A stretch of DNA of 64,000 nt from Pseudisothecium myosuroides (GCA_951799445.1 OX637296.1:10292001-10356000); one strand, 5' to 3'; shown: positions 10,883 to 23,253, numbered from the stretch's first letter. Notes: generated from the sequence alone by a model not told the origin. Numbers and translations: made by a program.

Positions 10883-13000
10883 ATGTACGTCGCAGTTGAA
10901 CCCGAGGGAATCAAGCCGGCGAAGGATACCTCACATCAAGAAGTGTTGCCCGCTCTCGTAGTCACGAGAGGAGGAGCACAAACGATCCCTCCTCCACTAC
11001 CCGAGCCTGGAATTATAGATTCCCCTGACTCTAGTTCCCATAGTGGCATTCCCCTGGAATCCTCTCAAGACTCCCCTCAGTTCTCTGACCTCCAAAGTAC
11101 ACTAAGGGACACGGCGAAGGAGGTACGCTCCCACGAGAATCTCCCCACTCGCACTGAGATGGACGAGAACGAATACCAATTCGTCCAGCAGGGAGATGCC
11201 TTCCCTCCCAGGGTTCTTCCCCATCGGCCTAAAGCCCGAAGGACTAACAACCCCTCTGGCCCCTATGACTTATGGGGGGATTTGGCACACACCAAGGCAA
11301 ACATTTCCTTTGGACAGTTGGTCAAGACCTCTCCCGCCTTACGCAAGCAGCTAAAGGAGGGGGCCACCATTCCCCGCGCTCCTAAGCTCGCCTCTGTTAA
11401 CCGAGTTGCGTCCCAAGTCATCCCCGAAGAGCTGGAGTCTGACCTTGAAGAGTCTACCCCACTAGTCAAGACGTCCCGCAAGAACCTCCAAACCACTTTT
11501 GAGAGCTTTGAAGCAGTGGAGATTGAGGTCGAAATAGTCGACAAAATCATCCCCCGGACCCTAGTGGATGACGGTAGCGGCGTCAACATCATGCCAGCCT
11601 ATACCATGCGCAAGTTAGGTCTAGAGATTACGCACCCTTCTTGCGTAACCCTAAAATGCGCTGATCAGCGATCAGTCAAGACCATTGGCCGAATCAAAGA
11701 CCTCCGGATTCAGACCGGGGGAGTCGATTACATTGTCACCTTTGAAGTCTTGCCACTCAACGAGGAGGCCACCAGCCCCTATCCATTACTCTTGGGTCGG
11801 GGGTTCCTTTGCCAATGTGGCGGGGTAGTAGACTGGGGGAAGACCCAACCCACCTTCACCTACGGGCCAACCGAGGCAAGGACAAAGATACCAATCGTCT
11901 CCAACGACCCAGCTTTACGAGGGCCCCAAGAGTTCGTATACACAACCATCCAAACTATGCAGGCCTCGACAACCACTGACCTAGGTAAGATGAAATGCTT
12001 AGGCTTAGGTCTGTATGGGTTGGAAGACAATACGCCATTCGAGGAATGGCTTCAAGAGCACCCCGAATCTAGCGAAGATGCGTTGGTCATCATCTGCACC
12101 TCCGCAATGCAAAACGATCCAAGCACTGCACAAGATACAGCTATCGAAGTCTCCACCGATAGCTTGGATCCAGAGAACGGAGCCGAATTAGCCCCTACAC
12201 CAGAATCCGGCCAGAGAAGGATACTCAATCACGAGGTCAGGGCAATTGCCAACCACCACCTTGGAGACGACCACCAAGTCCGACACGTCCCGCACCGAAT
12301 AGTTGCTCCACGGCCACCACGTTGGCTGCAACTCGGTCCTGAGGGGACACGGACAGCCTTCACCGTCATGACTTCAGGTATCACTTTTCCCCACCGACGC
12401 GGGCCGCTCCGAATCACGTGTTCCCATTGCTCTGCACCTCCTAGATACCATTACTGCGACACGGGAGGAACATTAATCGCCCCCAGCAACGCCCCCCACG
12501 TCATGGGCGAAGATCTACCTCCAACTCCAAACACGTCCGAGCCGATGCGCTGCCATATCCAAGAGAATGAAGATGGTGACCCGCAACCAGGGGACTATCT
12601 CAGTGAAGAGGACAACAGCCCTATCGCGATCCGCGATTTCCCATTCAACTGTCATCCTCCAGAGGGGTGGATTCCGGGAGTACATGGCGAATGGGGAGAA
12701 GTCCTAGAGCTGACCGACGAGGAAGAGATTGCCGAGACTTTGTCAACCATGCACGAGGTAGCAACGGCCTCTGTTGGAGTCATCCCGTACGGAATACACA
12801 ACGCTCCGCACGCCTGGCAACCGCAGGTAAGGGCTCTAGAACCGCCACGGCAGCAGGAGGAAGACGAGCTGCAGCCACTGGTAAGTCCTGCGGCACCCAC
12901 CACGCCTGATAACAAAGAGCAACCACCCACCGGCCAGGTACCAGGTATCTCTGCCACAACTCTCTTCCAAACCATAGCTTGTTGGTTTCAGGGCGCCTAA
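10883..13000 (+). CDS. pro: Retropepsin-type aspartic protease polyprotein, no polymerase
   Basis: A 705-codon ORF in the same frame as gag. Residues about 210-335 carry the plant Ty3/gypsy protease signature: LVDDGSGVNIMP around D229-D230 as catalytic loop, then a conserved PLLLGRGFL segment near residue 300. The protease would cut Gag-Pro. The N-terminal 200 residues are a hydrophilic linker. The C-terminal 350 residues are low-complexity, acidic and Pro-rich, with no YxDD reverse-transcriptase box, RNase H or integrase motif. The ORF ends at a natural-looking stop 30 bp before the piggyBac insertion, so the lack of polymerase is not caused by that insertion. Confidence 0.82.
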   Translation: MYVAVEPEGIKPAKDTSHQEVLPALVVTRGGAQTIPPPLPEPGIIDSPDSSSHSGIPLESSQDSPQFSDLQSTLRDTAKEVRSHENLPTRTEMDENEYQFVQQGDAFPPRVLPHRPKARRTNNPSGPYDLWGDLAHTKANISFGQLVKTSPALRKQLKEGATIPRAPKLASVNRVASQVIPEELESDLEESTPLVKTSRKNLQTTFESFEAVEIEVEIVDKIIPRTLVDDGSGVNIMPAYTMRKLGLEITHPSCVTLKCADQRSVKTIGRIKDLRIQTGGVDYIVTFEVLPLNEEATSPYPLLLGRGFLCQCGGVVDWGKTQPTFTYGPTEARTKIPIVSNDPALRGPQEFVYTTIQTMQASTTTDLGKMKCLGLGLYGLEDNTPFEEWLQEHPESSEDALVIICTSAMQNDPSTAQDTAIEVSTDSLDPENGAELAPTPESGQRRILNHEVRAIANHHLGDDHQVRHVPHRIVAPRPPRWLQLGPEGTRTAFTVMTSGITFPHRRGPLRITCSHCSAPPRYHYCDTGGTLIAPSNAPHVMGEDLPPTPNTSEPMRCHIQENEDGDPQPGDYLSEEDNSPIAIRDFPFNCHPPEGWIPGVHGEWGEVLELTDEEEIAETLSTMHEVATASVGVIPYGIHNAPHAWQPQVRALEPPRQQEEDELQPLVSPAAPTTPDNKEQPPTGQVPGISATTLFQTIACWFQGA

Positions 13001-13028
13001 ACCGTAATCGGTTACGATTATTAGTAAT

Positions 13029-13032
13029 TTAA
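13029..13032. other. TTAA target duplication, left end of piggyBac A
   Basis: TTAA followed directly by CCCCTAAAGGACC. The matching right boundary GGTCCTTTAGGGG-TTAA is at 23254-23270. Confidence 0.75.
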
Positions 13033-13315
13033 CCCCTAAAGGACCGTTTGTCCCCTCGGGGGACAAATTGGGTCCGGGTAGGTTCCTATTGTCTCAATTT
13101 GAAGTGAGATTTTTTGAGATTTTTTGAGGTTGTGTACTTTCCCGAGAGCTTCGTGGATATGTAATTTTTATTTCAATCGGATTCTGTATGAAGAAGTTAC
13201 GGACATTTTTTTAGGAACAAAAATTTGGGGCAGGCTGGGCTGTCACTATTTTCTTGACTTTGGAGGAGGGCAGGTGAAGCGGGAAGGAGGTGGAAGCTAG
13301 GGTGGGCAGCGGGTG

Positions 13316-13600
13316 AAGCCTCTGTCCCCAGCCTCCGTTCCCAGCCCTTGGTTCCCAACCCCCGTCCCCCAATCCCCATTCCCCAACCCCCATTCCCCAA
13401 ACCCCCTACCTTAATAATCCCAACCCCAACCCCCGTTCCCCAAACCCCCTGCCTTAATAACCCCACCCCCAACCCCCGTCCCCCAATCCCCGTTCCCCAA
13501 CCCCTGTCCCCCAACCCCCGTTCCCCAAACCCCCTGCCTTAATAACCCCACCCCCTGCCTTAATGACCCCAACCCCCCGCCTGGTTGGCAACCCTTGGTC
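13316..13600. repeat. C-rich minisatellite, i-motif/G-quadruplex candidate
   Basis: Runs of four to five C separated by two or three bases (CCCCAACCCCCGTTCCCC), with a recurring CTGCCTTAATAACCCC spacer. The opposite strand has many G4-5 runs at G-quadruplex spacing. ORFs read here are periodic Pro or Gly repeats and are not genes. Confidence 0.8.
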
Positions 13601-14479
13601 ACAAAGGCTGGGGGACGCCCACCTCCAGTCGCAGGAGGGGGTGCGTGGGCTGCCAGGCTGCCCCTGTGCTGCGGGTTGCGCCTGTGCTGCGAGCCGCGCC
13701 CCCTTCAATGCACCAAAAATTTGCCAAATTCTGGCAATTGAAGCTTCAATTCTTGAAATTCAAAGTGAAAATTTGTCTGCAAACAACTACACACTGACAT
13801 TTGATGCGAAATTTTGGCAAATTTGCCAATGATGTCAATTGCTTCTTTGACTACAAAAATCTTCAAAGTCCATAATTTGACCAAAAATTTAATTTGATGA
13901 GCACAACGAAGCAATGAATTGAATTTGTGGCACCTAATTGAAGCATGGGAAATTAACTTCACCCACATTTGCTAAATTAGAGCATCTATCTACACAATTG
14001 TAATCATAAATGGCTCCCATTTCTTCACTCACAACAACACTTCTTCAATGAAGGCAAATTTAGGTCGAATTCGTTGACAATTCACAATTCTCTGACACAC
14101 CTAGCAAAGAATCAAGAAAAAAGAGGCTTGAATTCAATGTTTCCTCTACCTAATTGATGTTATTCCAAAATTTGCCCAAATTTTGACTCCCAAGGTTGTT
14201 CACAAGTTGCCACATACAGAAGCTTTCAATATTCGTAATACACCACGAATTCCTAACACACCATCAATCTGCAGAGAGGTTGGTTTGTAGAGAGACATGC
14301 AGTTGCACTTCACGATTTGATTTTTCAAGGTCTGTGAAGAGTGTTTCGTCTCCTTCTTTTCGACATTGTTCTATCTTGGGCATGCGGCACCTGTTTGATT
14401 CGTTGTGAGCTTCGGAGAGAATCGGTGGAAGTCGGTTGACATTGGGAACTCAGAGTGAACTCAGAAGTATTCACATTGG

Positions 14480-14609
14480 GATTTTCAGATTTGAGATTTT
14501 CAGACTTGACACATTGGGATCTTCCTACGGCTACTGAGGAGGAACTGGCCGGTACAGTTGACAAGCCACGAGATATAGACTACAAGGGCAAGGCCGACCT
14601 TGTGACAGA
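14480..14609 (+). pseudogene. Captured exon I of an inositol monophosphatase (IMPL1-like)
   Basis: The + strand reads VDKPRDIDYKGKADLVT, matching the N-terminal part of plant plastid inositol/histidinol-phosphate phosphatase family proteins (IMPL1). It ends GTGACAGA|GTCAGT, a usable donor, leaving a split GA codon. The next recognised piece at 14774 supplies the missing base and continues the conserved Asp-Thr-Asp. The upstream boundary is uncertain. Nothing indicates that the fragment makes enzyme. Confidence 0.7.
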
Positions 14610-14773
14610 GTCAGTATCTCTCTGCTTCATCCACTTTTTGATTCATGTGCATGTGTTCAGTTGATTATACTTTCAATTTGAGTTTATTATCCCTTCATTT
14701 GGAAGAACGGTCTGCTAGCTCTGAGTACTAAGAAACTGAATTGCAAACCTTATGTTGGGACTATAATCGACAG

Positions 14774-14907
14774 CACTGATCATAAAACGGAGCTTCCAAT
14801 TCTAGAAATCGTGCGAGAAAGGTTTCCAGATCATCTGATTCTCGGAGAAGAGGGAGGCGTGACTAGAGATTCAACTTTGGAATATCTGTGGTATACAGAT
14901 CCTCTAG
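14774..14907 (+). pseudogene. Captured exon II of an inositol monophosphatase (IMPL1-like)
   Basis: Preceded by an acceptor (ATCGACAG at 14766-14773). It encodes ILEIVRERFPDHLILGEEGG, then a segment ending in Asp-Pro-Leu at a donor CTAG|GTACGT. GEEGG holds the family's first metal-binding Glu. The second metal site (Asp-Pro-x-Asp-Gly-Thr) is cut at the exon edge, and the following exon is absent from the window. Splicing 14609 to 14774 restores the conserved Val-Thr-Asp-Thr-Asp in frame, so genomic exon-intron-exon DNA was captured, not cDNA. The rest of this stretch up to 18041 shows no other recognised exon. Confidence 0.75.
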
Positions 14908-15270
14908 GTACGTCTCATTTGAGCGCTTGTTATCATCCACTGATTCTATCAGAATACTATAAGTTTCTCAATAAATGTTTTCTGGGTGAAAATTTGAGGT
15001 CAATTCTTACTCTGAAAATGAGCTTCTGGTGCAACCCTTCATACTCGTCATATTGTTGCTGCCCTCATTTACTGATTGGAACTGCTCATACTGTCATTCC
15101 GAATTCAGGTATCTTGTTATGTATAACGGTGTTTTGTAGTTCCAGAACAATATAGTGATAAGGTAGGACATCCATAAAGCGACCATCTAAGCGTTGAAAC
15201 TGAATTTTGGGGAGGTAAAACATCTTGAAATATTTTTCAGTAGATTTTCCTTGAAAGACAAGTGCAATTG

Positions 15271-15337
15271 ACATCTAACCCAAGTCATTTCATATTTTTT
15301 GGACCTTTTTGGAATTAGTTATGAATATTTGAAGTTG
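15271..15337 (+). repeat. 67-bp direct repeat, copy 1
   Basis: ACATCTAACCCAAGTC followed by TTTCATATTTTTTGGACC and GGAATTAGTTATGAAT. It matches 22465-22530 with a few mismatches. Both copies are inside piggyBac A, flanking the transposase. Confidence 0.7.
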
Positions 15338-17275
15338 GAAAAAAGTGGTCGTTTGTGGTCATTAAAAGCGACCACCTCTTGAAATGTGCATAATTGGTAC
15401 GTTGAAGAAAGCAAAATGTACCTCTGAGTCATATTCTTTTAATGCCTGGTCGGAGTTTGAGCCTCCTACCTAAAGGTAGTGATGATTATAGTGATAGGAT
15501 GTAATTGCAAATATAAAATCTCATACTCTATTATGTTTACTATAATTACTAAGGTATTATCTTATATTTTCATTTTGTTCCTTCTCTAGTTTAGTTCAAG
15601 GTCAAATCTTGTTGCTTTCACATTTTCTACTAGATAATTGCATCTGTTCATTGTGGTTCAATATAGTTTGAATCGTCGCTTGCCATTCACGACTATTACT
15701 TTTTGTATAGGTATTGGAGAGAACACAATGTTCTGAAACTTTTTTTCCGATTCAACTCTTGTGTCTGTTCAAAGGATTATCATATTGTTATTTGTTTAGA
15801 TCTAAACTTCATTTTTACAATGTCATTTGCATAGACATATTTATGAACAGGATTCTAGTTCATTTACTAATTGCACTACAATGGTATAAAACGTGTGAAG
15901 GACATTTAAAAAAACTTTGAATATGTGGATTGCAAAATTTTTGTGTTTGAAGTGAAGAAAATCGTTCTTTTTGCACCTCCCTTGCCTAACAATCCGTTCA
16001 GCTAAAACTTTTAGAACTACACTTCCAAATTTGAATATTTTTATGAAAACAAACTTCATTTTCATTCTCCAGAAAATTGTGAAGTAGAAGTATGTTCGAG
16101 ATCGAACAAAACTCTAAATAGTTTATAGCTCTAAGGTAAATTACAATACAATAATCCAGGTAATGATATTGTTTTGCAAAGCACACTTGATCGTATTCAA
16201 CAATTTCTTTGGAAAAATCATAAAAATCGCATCAAAATATAAATACTATAAGTTAATTTTTCAAGAACATGTCTAGATTGCCCCCCCCCCAAACAAAAAA
16301 GATTGTCCATAGCTCTCTCATTACCAATCTAAATAGAATGAATCAATTTTTTTGAAGTAGATAAAAATATTTTCTATAAAAAACAACAATTCAAAAAATT
16401 TATCCTCATTTTCTTTGAATTTTTTGTGTTGCCCAACAACTGCCAATTTCAGCTCATAGTGGCATAACTTTAGCTTATAGGCACTGATTGAAATAAAAAT
16501 CACATTTATAGAAAGTTGATGTGTTTTCCTATCTTTGAAAAAAGTTTCTAGAAAATCATGATCAACATTGAGAACGTAGGAGACTACCCTAAATCCATTT
16601 TGTCCCCCAATACAAAAATGGAACTTCAAGGGTCAATCAAATGAGCTTGTGTTTTTATTTTTGTTTTTGGAATTCATTGTATTCATTCAAAAGCCTTTTT
16701 AGTGTAGGTCTTAGCTACTTCGATGCAAATTCCATTGATTTGGGCTCTTTACTCTTGCATATATTGACAACATAAGAACTAAAGAGGACATGGACCACAC
16801 TTCTTGATTTATGATCTAACATACTTCAACAGAATAGGAAAAATGTTTTGTATGTTAGATTCTTTTGACTATACTGGAATTGATTGGTCTTCATGATCTA
16901 TATCATACACATTCAAGTACTCCACAATCTCGTTCTTTTATACATAATGTATTTGACATGACGGCCTTTTTGGTGGTCAAGTTGAATAATCCTTAGACTA
17001 TCATTTTTGTGTTCAGGCAAGGAGATTTTTTTGTACACTATTAGGAGTTTGAAGGACAAAGAGCAATGCCTAGACGGAGGACTAGTACCTCCTTGGATAA
17101 GGTATAACATTTTAACCCCTAAAGGACTAGTTTGTTATTTTTTGCAACATAGCAATTTCGGGCAAGTATTAGTGACCAGAAATTCAGGTATTTCTAGGCT
17201 GAAATTTTAGTAAAAGTTGGGGACCAAGAATATCTTTCATATGCACTAAAGTTCATGACATTTGGAAATTGGAGG

Positions 17276-17485
17276 CAAAAGTTATGGCTCAATATGTTAT
17301 TTGTTTTCCAACTTGGGCAATCTAGGCAGATAAAAAAAAATCACTTTTTTCATAAACAAAAATTTGAAATTGAAGTGAAGGATTTATATACACGTGGAAA
17401 GCTTTGAATCATTCCATTTTAGTCAATGAGTCAAAAGTTATGAGGAATTTTAGTTTGCGGGTAGTTATGGATTTTCTACTCTAAA
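17276..17485 (+). repeat. Dispersed repeat, copy 1 (inverted copy at 63790-63990)
   Basis: Contains CAGATAAAAAAAAATCA, GTGGAAAGCTTTGAATCATT and GAGTCAAAAGTTATGAGG. The reverse complement of 63790-63990 follows the same order. A shorter relative is at about 1290-1375. Confidence 0.65.
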
Positions 17486-17486
17486 A

Positions 17487-17528
17487 GATCATACGGTTAC
17501 ATTTTTGAACACATGTAACCGTATGATC
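17487..17528. repeat. 15-bp perfect hairpin
   Basis: GATCATACGGTTACA (17487-17501) and its exact complement TGTAACCGTATGATC (17514-17528), separated by 12 bp. It lies 16 bp before a piggyBac-end-like GGGGTTAATCCCCTAAAGG. Confidence 0.7.
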
Positions 17529-18041
17529 TATGAATTTGAGGGGTTAATCCCCTAAAGGACTATTGTCTTTCAAGGAATAGAATGGATTTCAAGCAAGCTC
17601 CTTTGGTCTCAATTTTTCTCATTGACTAAAATGGAATGATTCATTGACTAAAATGTTTTTGAACATACAAGAACACATTACCTTCTAGAATATATGATCT
17701 TTATTTCAATTGGTACCCCAAAGTATAGGTTATGCCGCTCTCTATGATTTCTTCAATTCATGAAGCTCAAAAAAGAATTCACAATAACTTGAAATGAAAT
17801 TTTTTTAAATCTTTTGGTTTTTAGATTACACTTTTGTCTACATTGAACACTTTCAACCATTTGCATTAGTAATAAGAAAGTTATGGAGCATCTTGTTTTG
17901 TAGGCAATTAGAGTGTCCTCTTCAAATAATAATGTATAGGATTTGTTTTTGAGGTCCTTTAGTGATTAACTGCACCACTTTGCTACCATTGACACTTTGA
18001 GTTTTCTAAGTCCAAAGTTCTATTTTATTGATTTCTACCAG

Positions 18042-21000
18042 GTTGCATGGGATGGACTGCCCGTTCGTCGTAGTTGCAGATTGCTAGCCCATGATACCCC
18101 TTCTTCTTCAAATTTGCAATGTCCACCTCGGAGTCCTACCCCCCCTATTCCATTACAAGCAGGATTTGATTATCCTACACCTCGCTCTATACCTTCATTA
18201 CTAGAAGAAGGTCAAGAGAATTTTTTCCCAGAGGACGTTGACATCATTGGCAACATCAATCCGGAGTTCATTGATAGCCAGGAGCATGAAGTTGGAGGTA
18301 GAGCATCTAGTTGTGAAGAACTTGATGAAGAAGACTTTGATGAAGGCCCCTATTCTTCACATGAAATTCGAGATGTTGATGATCTCCTCTGGCCTCCGGA
18401 GTTGTTATACAACCCTGAGCAGATTGCACGTCCACCCAAACGATCGCGTGATGGAAGTGCATCAACGAGGGTGGAGAGGGAGATTGTACATCGAGAGCTT
18501 CCAAGTGAGAGTGGTCCACTTCACGAGCCTGTAGCCTCTGTCGATAGAGTGATTAGGGCGCCTTCGCCGACTTGGGAGAGCTCGGATGGGGATGAAGGCA
18601 ACCAATGCGAGAATGCAGAAATAGCCAAGGAGCGTCCCCGGGGACGAGGTTGGGAGCGCCAACAAGAACGTCTTCAACGGCAGTGCTCCAATAGCCCTTC
18701 CACAGCAGGTAAGCATTGCAAAGTTTTGCTCTACTAGATTTGTCTAAAGAGTTGGGATTCAAGTTGGATTTGGCGGTTAGAGAATCATTTTTTTACCTTT
18801 AGTTATGAAAAATGGACATGTATATCTTCAATTCTCAAACAATTCTTTAGCAATATAATTAGGATGATACTTTGTGACACCTTTATCAAAAGTATATGAT
18901 ATATAGGTAATGTTTGCCGCTTGGACTTCAAATATAGCAGTCATCAAGTTATTTTGTAAAATATACAAAAAATTCTTTACAAAGTATAGCCAATAGCTTT
19001 CACTAACCGAAACAAGTGGAAAATAGTGCATACAAGACATCTTCAATTGTATGACAATGCAATGGAATTGGGTACAACATAGGATAAAATTTGAATTACC
19101 ATTGTTCTAAGGGGGGACACATAGATTTTGGAAAATGTAATATGAGCACAATTTTTTAGAAATATTTCATGAACTTTTTCCAAAATTTTAAGAAGTTATT
19201 AGCTTTTGAGGAATATAATTTTTATTTCAATCAATGCTCGATAGTAGGAATTTTACCACTACAAGTACCAATTTGAATTTAATAGAAAAAAAAATCAAAG
19301 AACTTCCATTCAAGGATTTCAAGAAATTGATTTTCATAGTTTATATTGTTGTTATGACATGGAAAACTTCAATTCCTTCCATTTGGATTTTTGATGTAGA
19401 AGTTATGGTGCATCTTGTTCTACAGGCAATTAAAATATGTTCTTGGAAAAAAAATTTAGGATTTGTCTTGAAGCCAACTTTCAACCATTTGTGAAAATAA
19501 TAATTTCTAGAGGATTAATTTCCAATGCTACACCAATTTCATCGTTGAGAGTATATTCTAGTCCACCTTTGGGGTATTAGCAATTGAGTTTTCTCCTTCA
19601 TCATAAACCTACTTCTACCTAATAATTTATTTGGAGATTGAAAATAAAGATTTTTTTCATTTTTTTCCATCACAAAACAGTTGCAAAATGTAAATTTAAA
19701 AAATATGTAATGATAAAGTTTTAAGTTCAAAGGATTCAAAGTGTTATAAACTAGTTTGCCTTGATGCTATAGAAGTTTTTTTCTAATTATCTTTGAACGC
19801 ATGTATTTTGCAACGTATGTGGTCAAAATTCCAGAAATGTCTTGCAAACATTTTCATGTTCTTGTACTACTAAATCTTACAATTACATACTCCAAAAATT
19901 TCCATTTTTCTATTTCATGCTTTTTGCATTGGAAATGTAGTGTCATGTACATTTTTATAAATAAAAAAAGCTTTTGATTTTAGGGCCTAAGAAAGTGAAG
20001 GGGACCAATTTAACACTCTATTGACACATGAGAATTTCAAATTTGTAGATGAAAGTGGGAGCGAGTTCGACATTGAATATCCTGAGCTAGATTTTGGTGA
20101 AGAGGAGGAAGACGACGTGTATGATGATGGCTATGAAGGGGATGATGGCTATGAAGGGGATGTGAATAGCATCAAACATGTTTATCGAGATTCTACTTGG
20201 CATCAAAATTTCATTACTTATGCCCCTGAACCTGCGGAATATCTTGGTAGTTATGGGTCCAGTTTCTCTGAAAATCGGTTCCCTACTTTTTCCGATTTAT
20301 TTCAAATTTTTTGGCCCATGTGGATTTTACGGGACATCGTTGCTGAGACGAATCGGTATGCAACAGCATTGAATCCAGATGATGGCACATTTGGAGGGCC
20401 GAATTGGGAAAACCTTACCGTATTGGAGTTGAAGGTTTTCATGGCCATCATATTATATATGGGCATGAGGCAGCAACCCAATTTGAGGTCTTTCTGGCAT
20501 AAAAAAGGCCTTTTTCATTGTCCAACTATCTCTAGTTTGATGTCACGGAGCCGGTTTGAACTACTCACAAAATGTTTACATGTTACCAATCCAGCAACAT
20601 ATGAAAGTGAGAAAGGAATGCCAGGATATGACAAAATGGGGCAAGTTAGATGGTTATTGAATGCAATGAGAGACAATTGCCAAAACGCATGGAATGTTGG
20701 TAAGTTTGCTACAATTGACGAAATGATGATTCGATACAAGGGGACTTACTGCCCCGCTAGACAATATATGCCCCAGAAGCCGCAAAAGTGGGGCTTGAAG
20801 GTTTGGTGTTTAGCAGATTCAAAATCAAAATTTGTTTCAAATTTTGAAGTATATTGTGGCAAAAATCCCGTGGTTGAGGAAGAAATGCGACGACCGGGGG
20901 GACATGGGGAAGCACGATTAGCGCATAACGTTGTATTGCGCTTGCTTGCACCAATTGAGGGTAGAAGACATGTAATTGTCATGGACAATTTTTTTTCTAG

Positions 21001-21760
21001 CATTGCTTTATTCAAAGACCTATTGGATAAAAAAACATATGCAACCGGCACAATGAGAGCAAATCGGGTGGGTCTTCCTCAATCTTTCAAGAACACAAAG
21101 GATTTCAATAGAAATGAGCAAGGCACACTAGATTGGCGCATGCATGATTCGAGGCAAATGTCGAGCATTGTATGGAAAGATAAGAAAGCGGTTCTTATCA
21201 TTTCGACGCACGCAGTTCCAATTCAGTTTCCGTGGGAATTTCCAGTTGCAACAGTTCCACGTCGTAATGGTTCAGAGAGGAAGAACATTCAGACATCACC
21301 GGTGCATCTTGAGTATACAACTCACATGCGTGGTGTGGACGTAGCTGACCAATTACGAGCGTCATATTCATGTCAGACCCGGTCCCACAAGTGGTGGCAC
21401 CGTGTTTTCTTTTTTCTCGTCGATACAAGCATTGTGAACATGTATATAATTTACATGGACAAATGCAAGGCGGAAGATCCTCCGAAGTGTCCGATGAAAC
21501 ATTTGCAATTTCGCACTCAATTGTGCGAAACTCTAACTTCAAGATGGCAGGGGAAGAGACGTCAAGAATTTGAAGAACCAGCCCGTCGTAGGCAAGTATG
21601 CTACCCTGCATTTACCAAGGACCGCAATCCTTGCGTGGTTTGCAACGATGGCTCATCTCCATTGACGCGGCCAAAGACATATTGCCCTACTTGTGGCAAT
21701 AAATTTATGTGTTGGCGGAAGGGGTGTTTCCAAGTTTTCTACGAACGTTTGAATGGCTAA
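18042..21760 (+). CDS. piggyBac transposase (PGBD type), two visible exons
   Basis: Exon at 18042-18708 (acceptor TTCTACCAG before it, donor CAG|GTAAGC after it) encodes an acidic Pro/Ser-rich N-terminal region with no Met, so an earlier start exon must exist. The second exon runs from 19992 or 20001 to 21760; both starts keep the phase (exon 1 ends after codon base 1). It encodes a full DDE_Tnp_1_7 transposase of about 580 residues. Counting from 20021, the three catalytic Asp are D233 (ATIDEMM), D322 (VIVMDNFF) and D440 (RGVDVADQ). The C-terminus has the Cys-rich zinc-binding domain (CVVCN...CPTCG...CWRKGC). No stop or frameshift is seen. The enzyme cuts and pastes at TTAA. This is the best-preserved transposase here. 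Confidence 0.85.
18709..19991 (+). other. Transposase intron
   Basis: AT-rich, about 1.28 kb. The donor is CAG|GTAAGC; the acceptor is either CTAAG (19991) or GTGAAG (20000). The more obvious TTTTAG at 19983 would put a TAA in frame, so it is not used for this protein. The intron lies in the same sense as the enclosing retrotransposon, which is relevant to insertion order. Confidence 0.65.
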
Positions 21761-23253
21761 GCCATTTGCAAAGTGAGTACAATTTTCATGCACAACTATA
21801 ACAAGTACTTCAATAATTGCTCTATAATAATTTTTCTATATTTTTTTGTAAGATCTCAAACTATAATAGGACTTGTCAATGAAAGGATAAATTTTGAATT
21901 GAATGTGTAGGGATATAGGTTTTTTTTAGAGGCACAAAGAAGTACATAATTGCCAAAAGAAATTATAGGCATTCAGAAGTGTGGCTATGAATCTAAAAAA
22001 ATAAATTTATTCCATTGTTGTAGATATTGTGATTGAAAAATGAATTCTCTCACATTTTTATTTTTGTTCTAGGACACCTTATGAATAAACAATGAAATTC
22101 TAGAGTATTCTAAATGTTTAGACCTTGTATGGAAAACTAAGAATTTTCAAAGCCTTGACAAACAACAAAAAATTTTACACCCATGCAAGCCTTTGACATT
22201 TTTTTTTGGTGCAGGGACGTTGTTCAAATGGCCTTGATGGCTTGTATCTCATGTCCTTAGAAGTGTGCATGCCATCTGATGTAAGCTTATATGGCAAATG
22301 GAGGAGTAGTGACAGGAGCCAGCCAAACAAAGAATCACAGGAGCAATACCATCTGGATGGAGCAAAGGAAGTATGCTGATTTTGAGAGCTGATTGCCTTT
22401 TAGGGGAAGATGAAGTGCTTGAAACAATTTTCAGTAAATTTTCAGAGGAAGAGAAATGAAAGTGGCATCTAACCCAAGTCGTTTCATATTTTTTGGACCT
22501 TTGTGGAATTAGTTATGAATTTTTGAAGTTCATAGAGAAGTAGGTGGATAGAAACACTTGATGGATGGAGTACATGGTAAGTGGATGATGTAGTGAGTTG
22601 GAGGTCCCATGCAATGGAACGCTGTAGGGAACATACCGGGAACACAGGGGAACAAACCGGGTCCCTTTTTTTCCCTTTGCCCCAAAGACTTTGGCTCACT
22701 TAATGCTTCTAATTTCAATATAAACTAGAGTTTTAATTTTTTTTTAATTTTTTTTTGGGGAGTTTGTCAAAGATAAATAAATGTTTCAATCCACCGTTGG
22801 GATTTTTGAGTATTGAAACTATGAGGTAGAAATCTTGTTAGCAAAAAAACATAGTGTATAGTCAATCCTCTGGGCATTGTGTCCTTCCAAGATTTTTTTG
22901 GATGTGTTCCACTAATTTTTTTGAGGTGAAATTTGGTGGACATATGTATAACATTACCTTCATTATGGTAAATTTTTTTATTCAAAGTTTGTAGTGCAAA
23001 TATTTTCCACAAATGCCGGTCAAAGGCAGCTGAAGCTGTAGGGCAGAATCCAAAAAAACTTTTTTTTAAACTTTGAATGCTCATATCTTCCAATCCGTAC
23101 GGTCAAATTTGATGAAATTTTTACCACATGATCTTAGACAAGTTAAGTGCAAGATCCTACGGTTAGATTCTAAAAAAAGGTATTTTTTTGGTTTTCTTAA
23201 GTGAACGCAGCAGAAATGGCAGTTTTGAGTGGTTTTTGACAGAAAACACCCTT
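21761..23253. other. 3' region of piggyBac A, no gene
   Basis: AT-rich. Contains the second copy of the 67-bp repeat (22465-22530) and, from about 23040, the subterminal block that is repeated inverted at 63243-63470. No ORF is supported. Confidence 0.5.

Noticed and set aside
14480..14907. Functional inositol monophosphatase gene
   Set aside because: Only two exons are present, the second metal-binding motif is missing and no downstream exon was found.
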